A stretch of DNA of 64,000 nt from Pseudoflavonifractor sp. Marseille-P3106 (lineage in GTDB: Bacteria; Bacillota; Clostridia; Oscillospirales; Oscillospiraceae). The notes beneath the pieces are model-generated. The model was not told where the DNA came from, made no database searches, and was given only the letters and a program-made list of their open reading frames with translations. Within the stretch, counting starts at the first letter, position 1; the number at the start of each line of letters is the position of its first letter. Shown here piece after piece: positions 62,972 to 64,000 of the stretch. The DNA lies in contig LT827126.1 in the NCBI GenBank assembly GCA_900169975.1, positions 930,001 to 994,000 of the forward strand. Reading direction: 5' to 3'. Made by a program: the position numbers and the translations under genes.

Positions 62972-64000
62972 ATGGACAATAGATTCTATTTTGGATTCAA
63001 TACATCGGAGGAACGGAAAAAGCGCAGAAAAGCAGAACTGTACTCCATGAGTGAGCAAGTCAGCACCTTCTTTTGGGATGAAGCCCCGCAGCATGGATTG
63101 GAAATGCGTGAAGGGCAACAGGATATGTCCTTTGAGATTGTGGACGCCCTCATAAATGATCAGCACTTTGCGATTGAAGCTGGCGTGGGCATTGGCAAGT
63201 CCTTTGGCTATCTTGTGCCGGTGCTGCTGTACAGCAAACGCATGAACAAGCCGGTTATCATCGCAACCTCGACCATTGCGCTTCAAGAACAGCTCTGGCG
63301 CGATGTCCACGCGGTAATGCCCCTTCTTGGGCTGAACAGAGATGTCATCCTCGCAAAAGGACAGACCCATTATCTCTGCAACAAACGCGCAGATGAGTAT
63401 ATGTGTGATCCGAAAGCAGACCCACCGGACGCGCTTAAAGAAGGAATCAAGCAAGGGTATGAGGAAAGCAAGGATTTCCCGGAGGTTTTGCCGCAAGGCG
63501 TCTGGGACAAGGTAAACGTGCAGCGGTTCAGCATGAAGAATTGCGGCTCCTGTGAAAAGAAGTGCAAGTATTACAAGGTCCGCGCAGCATTAAAGTTTAC
63601 GGATGGAGTGGTACTGTGCAATCAGGATTTTCTAACCCAGCATCTCATGAAACTCCGGCGCGGTCAGGACGGGCTGATTAACACCGCCGCTGATCTGCTT
63701 GTCGTGGACGAAGCACACAACTTGGATGATAAGGTGCGGAGTGCCACAACGGAGCGTTTCGGGCAAGGTATGCTCTTTGGAATGATTAAAAGCGCATTCT
63801 ATGAGCTGCGTTCCTCTGACCAAAGCAGCGTGTCCAGAGAAAAGCGAGAGGCAGAGAGCGCAATCATCGCCTTCTATAACTGCCTGAAGGCACAAGTCCA
63901 AAAGCAGATCAACGAGGCAGATCAGGATATGCGCTACGCTGACCGCTTTTTCTTTGACCAAAGCGGCAGTGCGGTTGAGCTGCTTACGGAAATGAACGCC
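62972..64000 (+). CDS. DinG/XPD-like helicase, N-terminal part (runs off window)
   Basis: 343 codons visible from ATG 62972 (GGGAGG 7 nt upstream). Walker A EAGVGIGKSFGYL (about 69-81), Fe-S cysteines in LCNKR, NCGSCEKKC, and DEAH box VVDEAHNLDD. A 5'-3' Fe-S helicase in the DinG family. The window ends before the C-terminal motor. Confidence 0.88.
   Translation, partial: MDNRFYFGFNTSEERKKRRKAELYSMSEQVSTFFWDEAPQHGLEMREGQQDMSFEIVDALINDQHFAIEAGVGIGKSFGYLVPVLLYSKRMNKPVIIATSTIALQEQLWRDVHAVMPLLGLNRDVILAKGQTHYLCNKRADEYMCDPKADPPDALKEGIKQGYEESKDFPEVLPQGVWDKVNVQRFSMKNCGSCEKKCKYYKVRAALKFTDGVVLCNQDFLTQHLMKLRRGQDGLINTAADLLVVDEAHNLDDKVRSATTERFGQGMLFGMIKSAFYELRSSDQSSVSREKREAESAIIAFYNCLKAQVQKQINEADQDMRYADRFFFDQSGSAVELLTEMNA

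Noticed and set aside
1-64000. CRISPR array
   Set aside because: No regularly spaced short repeats with unique spacers were seen.

Overview
The window looks like the chromosome of a Gram-positive Clostridia member of the Oscillospiraceae type (Flavonifractor/Lawsonibacter-like gut anaerobe). This rests on the strong AGGAGG ribosome binding sites, the str operon proteins, a small Cys/Gly-rich protein typical of these genomes, DUF3795/DUF1801 proteins and the style of the integrative elements. The organism assignment is inference; no 16S rRNA gene is present.

Region 1 (1-13.4 kb) is mostly core chromosome. A D-serine/Na+ operon (alpha/beta hydrolase, NhaC antiporter, dsdA running off the left edge) lies downstream of an XRE-cupin regulator. 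A 1623-bp IS110-family element is inserted between regulator and operon. Then come the str operon on the minus strand (L7Ae-like protein, rpsL, rpsG, fusA, tuf) with a near-consensus promoter and a tuf terminator, sfsA, an XRE protein, a Cys-rich small protein, trmB and an intact tRNA-Pro(TGG).

Region 2 (13.4-30.4 kb) is accessory DNA lying between tRNA-Pro sequences. It holds DUF1801/DUF3795 genes, an internally duplicated HEPN-like protein, a frameshifted SGNH hydrolase, a rhodanese lipoprotein and a mobilizable element. That element has two overlapping tyrosine integrases (one with a duplicated arm-binding-like domain plus an HTH tail), a relaxase fused to Sel1 repeats, a relaxosome protein, a replication-initiator-like protein and an excisionase. 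A second, nearly identical IS110 copy, a DUF6076 gene and a 3.1-kb AT-rich cassette follow. The cassette carries a cytosine-C5 methyltransferase and is bounded by 17-bp direct repeats. A tRNA-Pro 3' fragment with its own terminator closes the region.

Region 3 (30.4-64 kb, continuing off the right edge) is a large serine-recombinase integrative element that appears to start inside a truncated serine recombinase gene. Its left end has three full-length large serine recombinases plus a small one lacking the catalytic serine. Next are DUF6870, a sigma-like factor, zinc-ribbon and ImmA/IrrE-type proteins, and an XRE repressor with symmetric operators. A cargo block follows (flavodoxin, SRPBCC, macro-domain/HTH fusion, Y-family polymerase with YolD, VWA, SIMPL), then MobC and a relaxase. 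The right part is a type I restriction-modification locus with one expressed hsdS, a second 5' half, a silent inverted 3' half, a tyrosine recombinase between them and four copies of a 13-bp inverted repeat. This is a phase-variable specificity shufflon. A NYN-domain protein and a DinG/XPD-like helicase follow.

The strongest candidates for a noteworthy system are the hsdS shufflon with its linked NYN and helicase genes, the two-integrase module with the unusual 522-aa integrase, and the layered insertions at tRNA-Pro.
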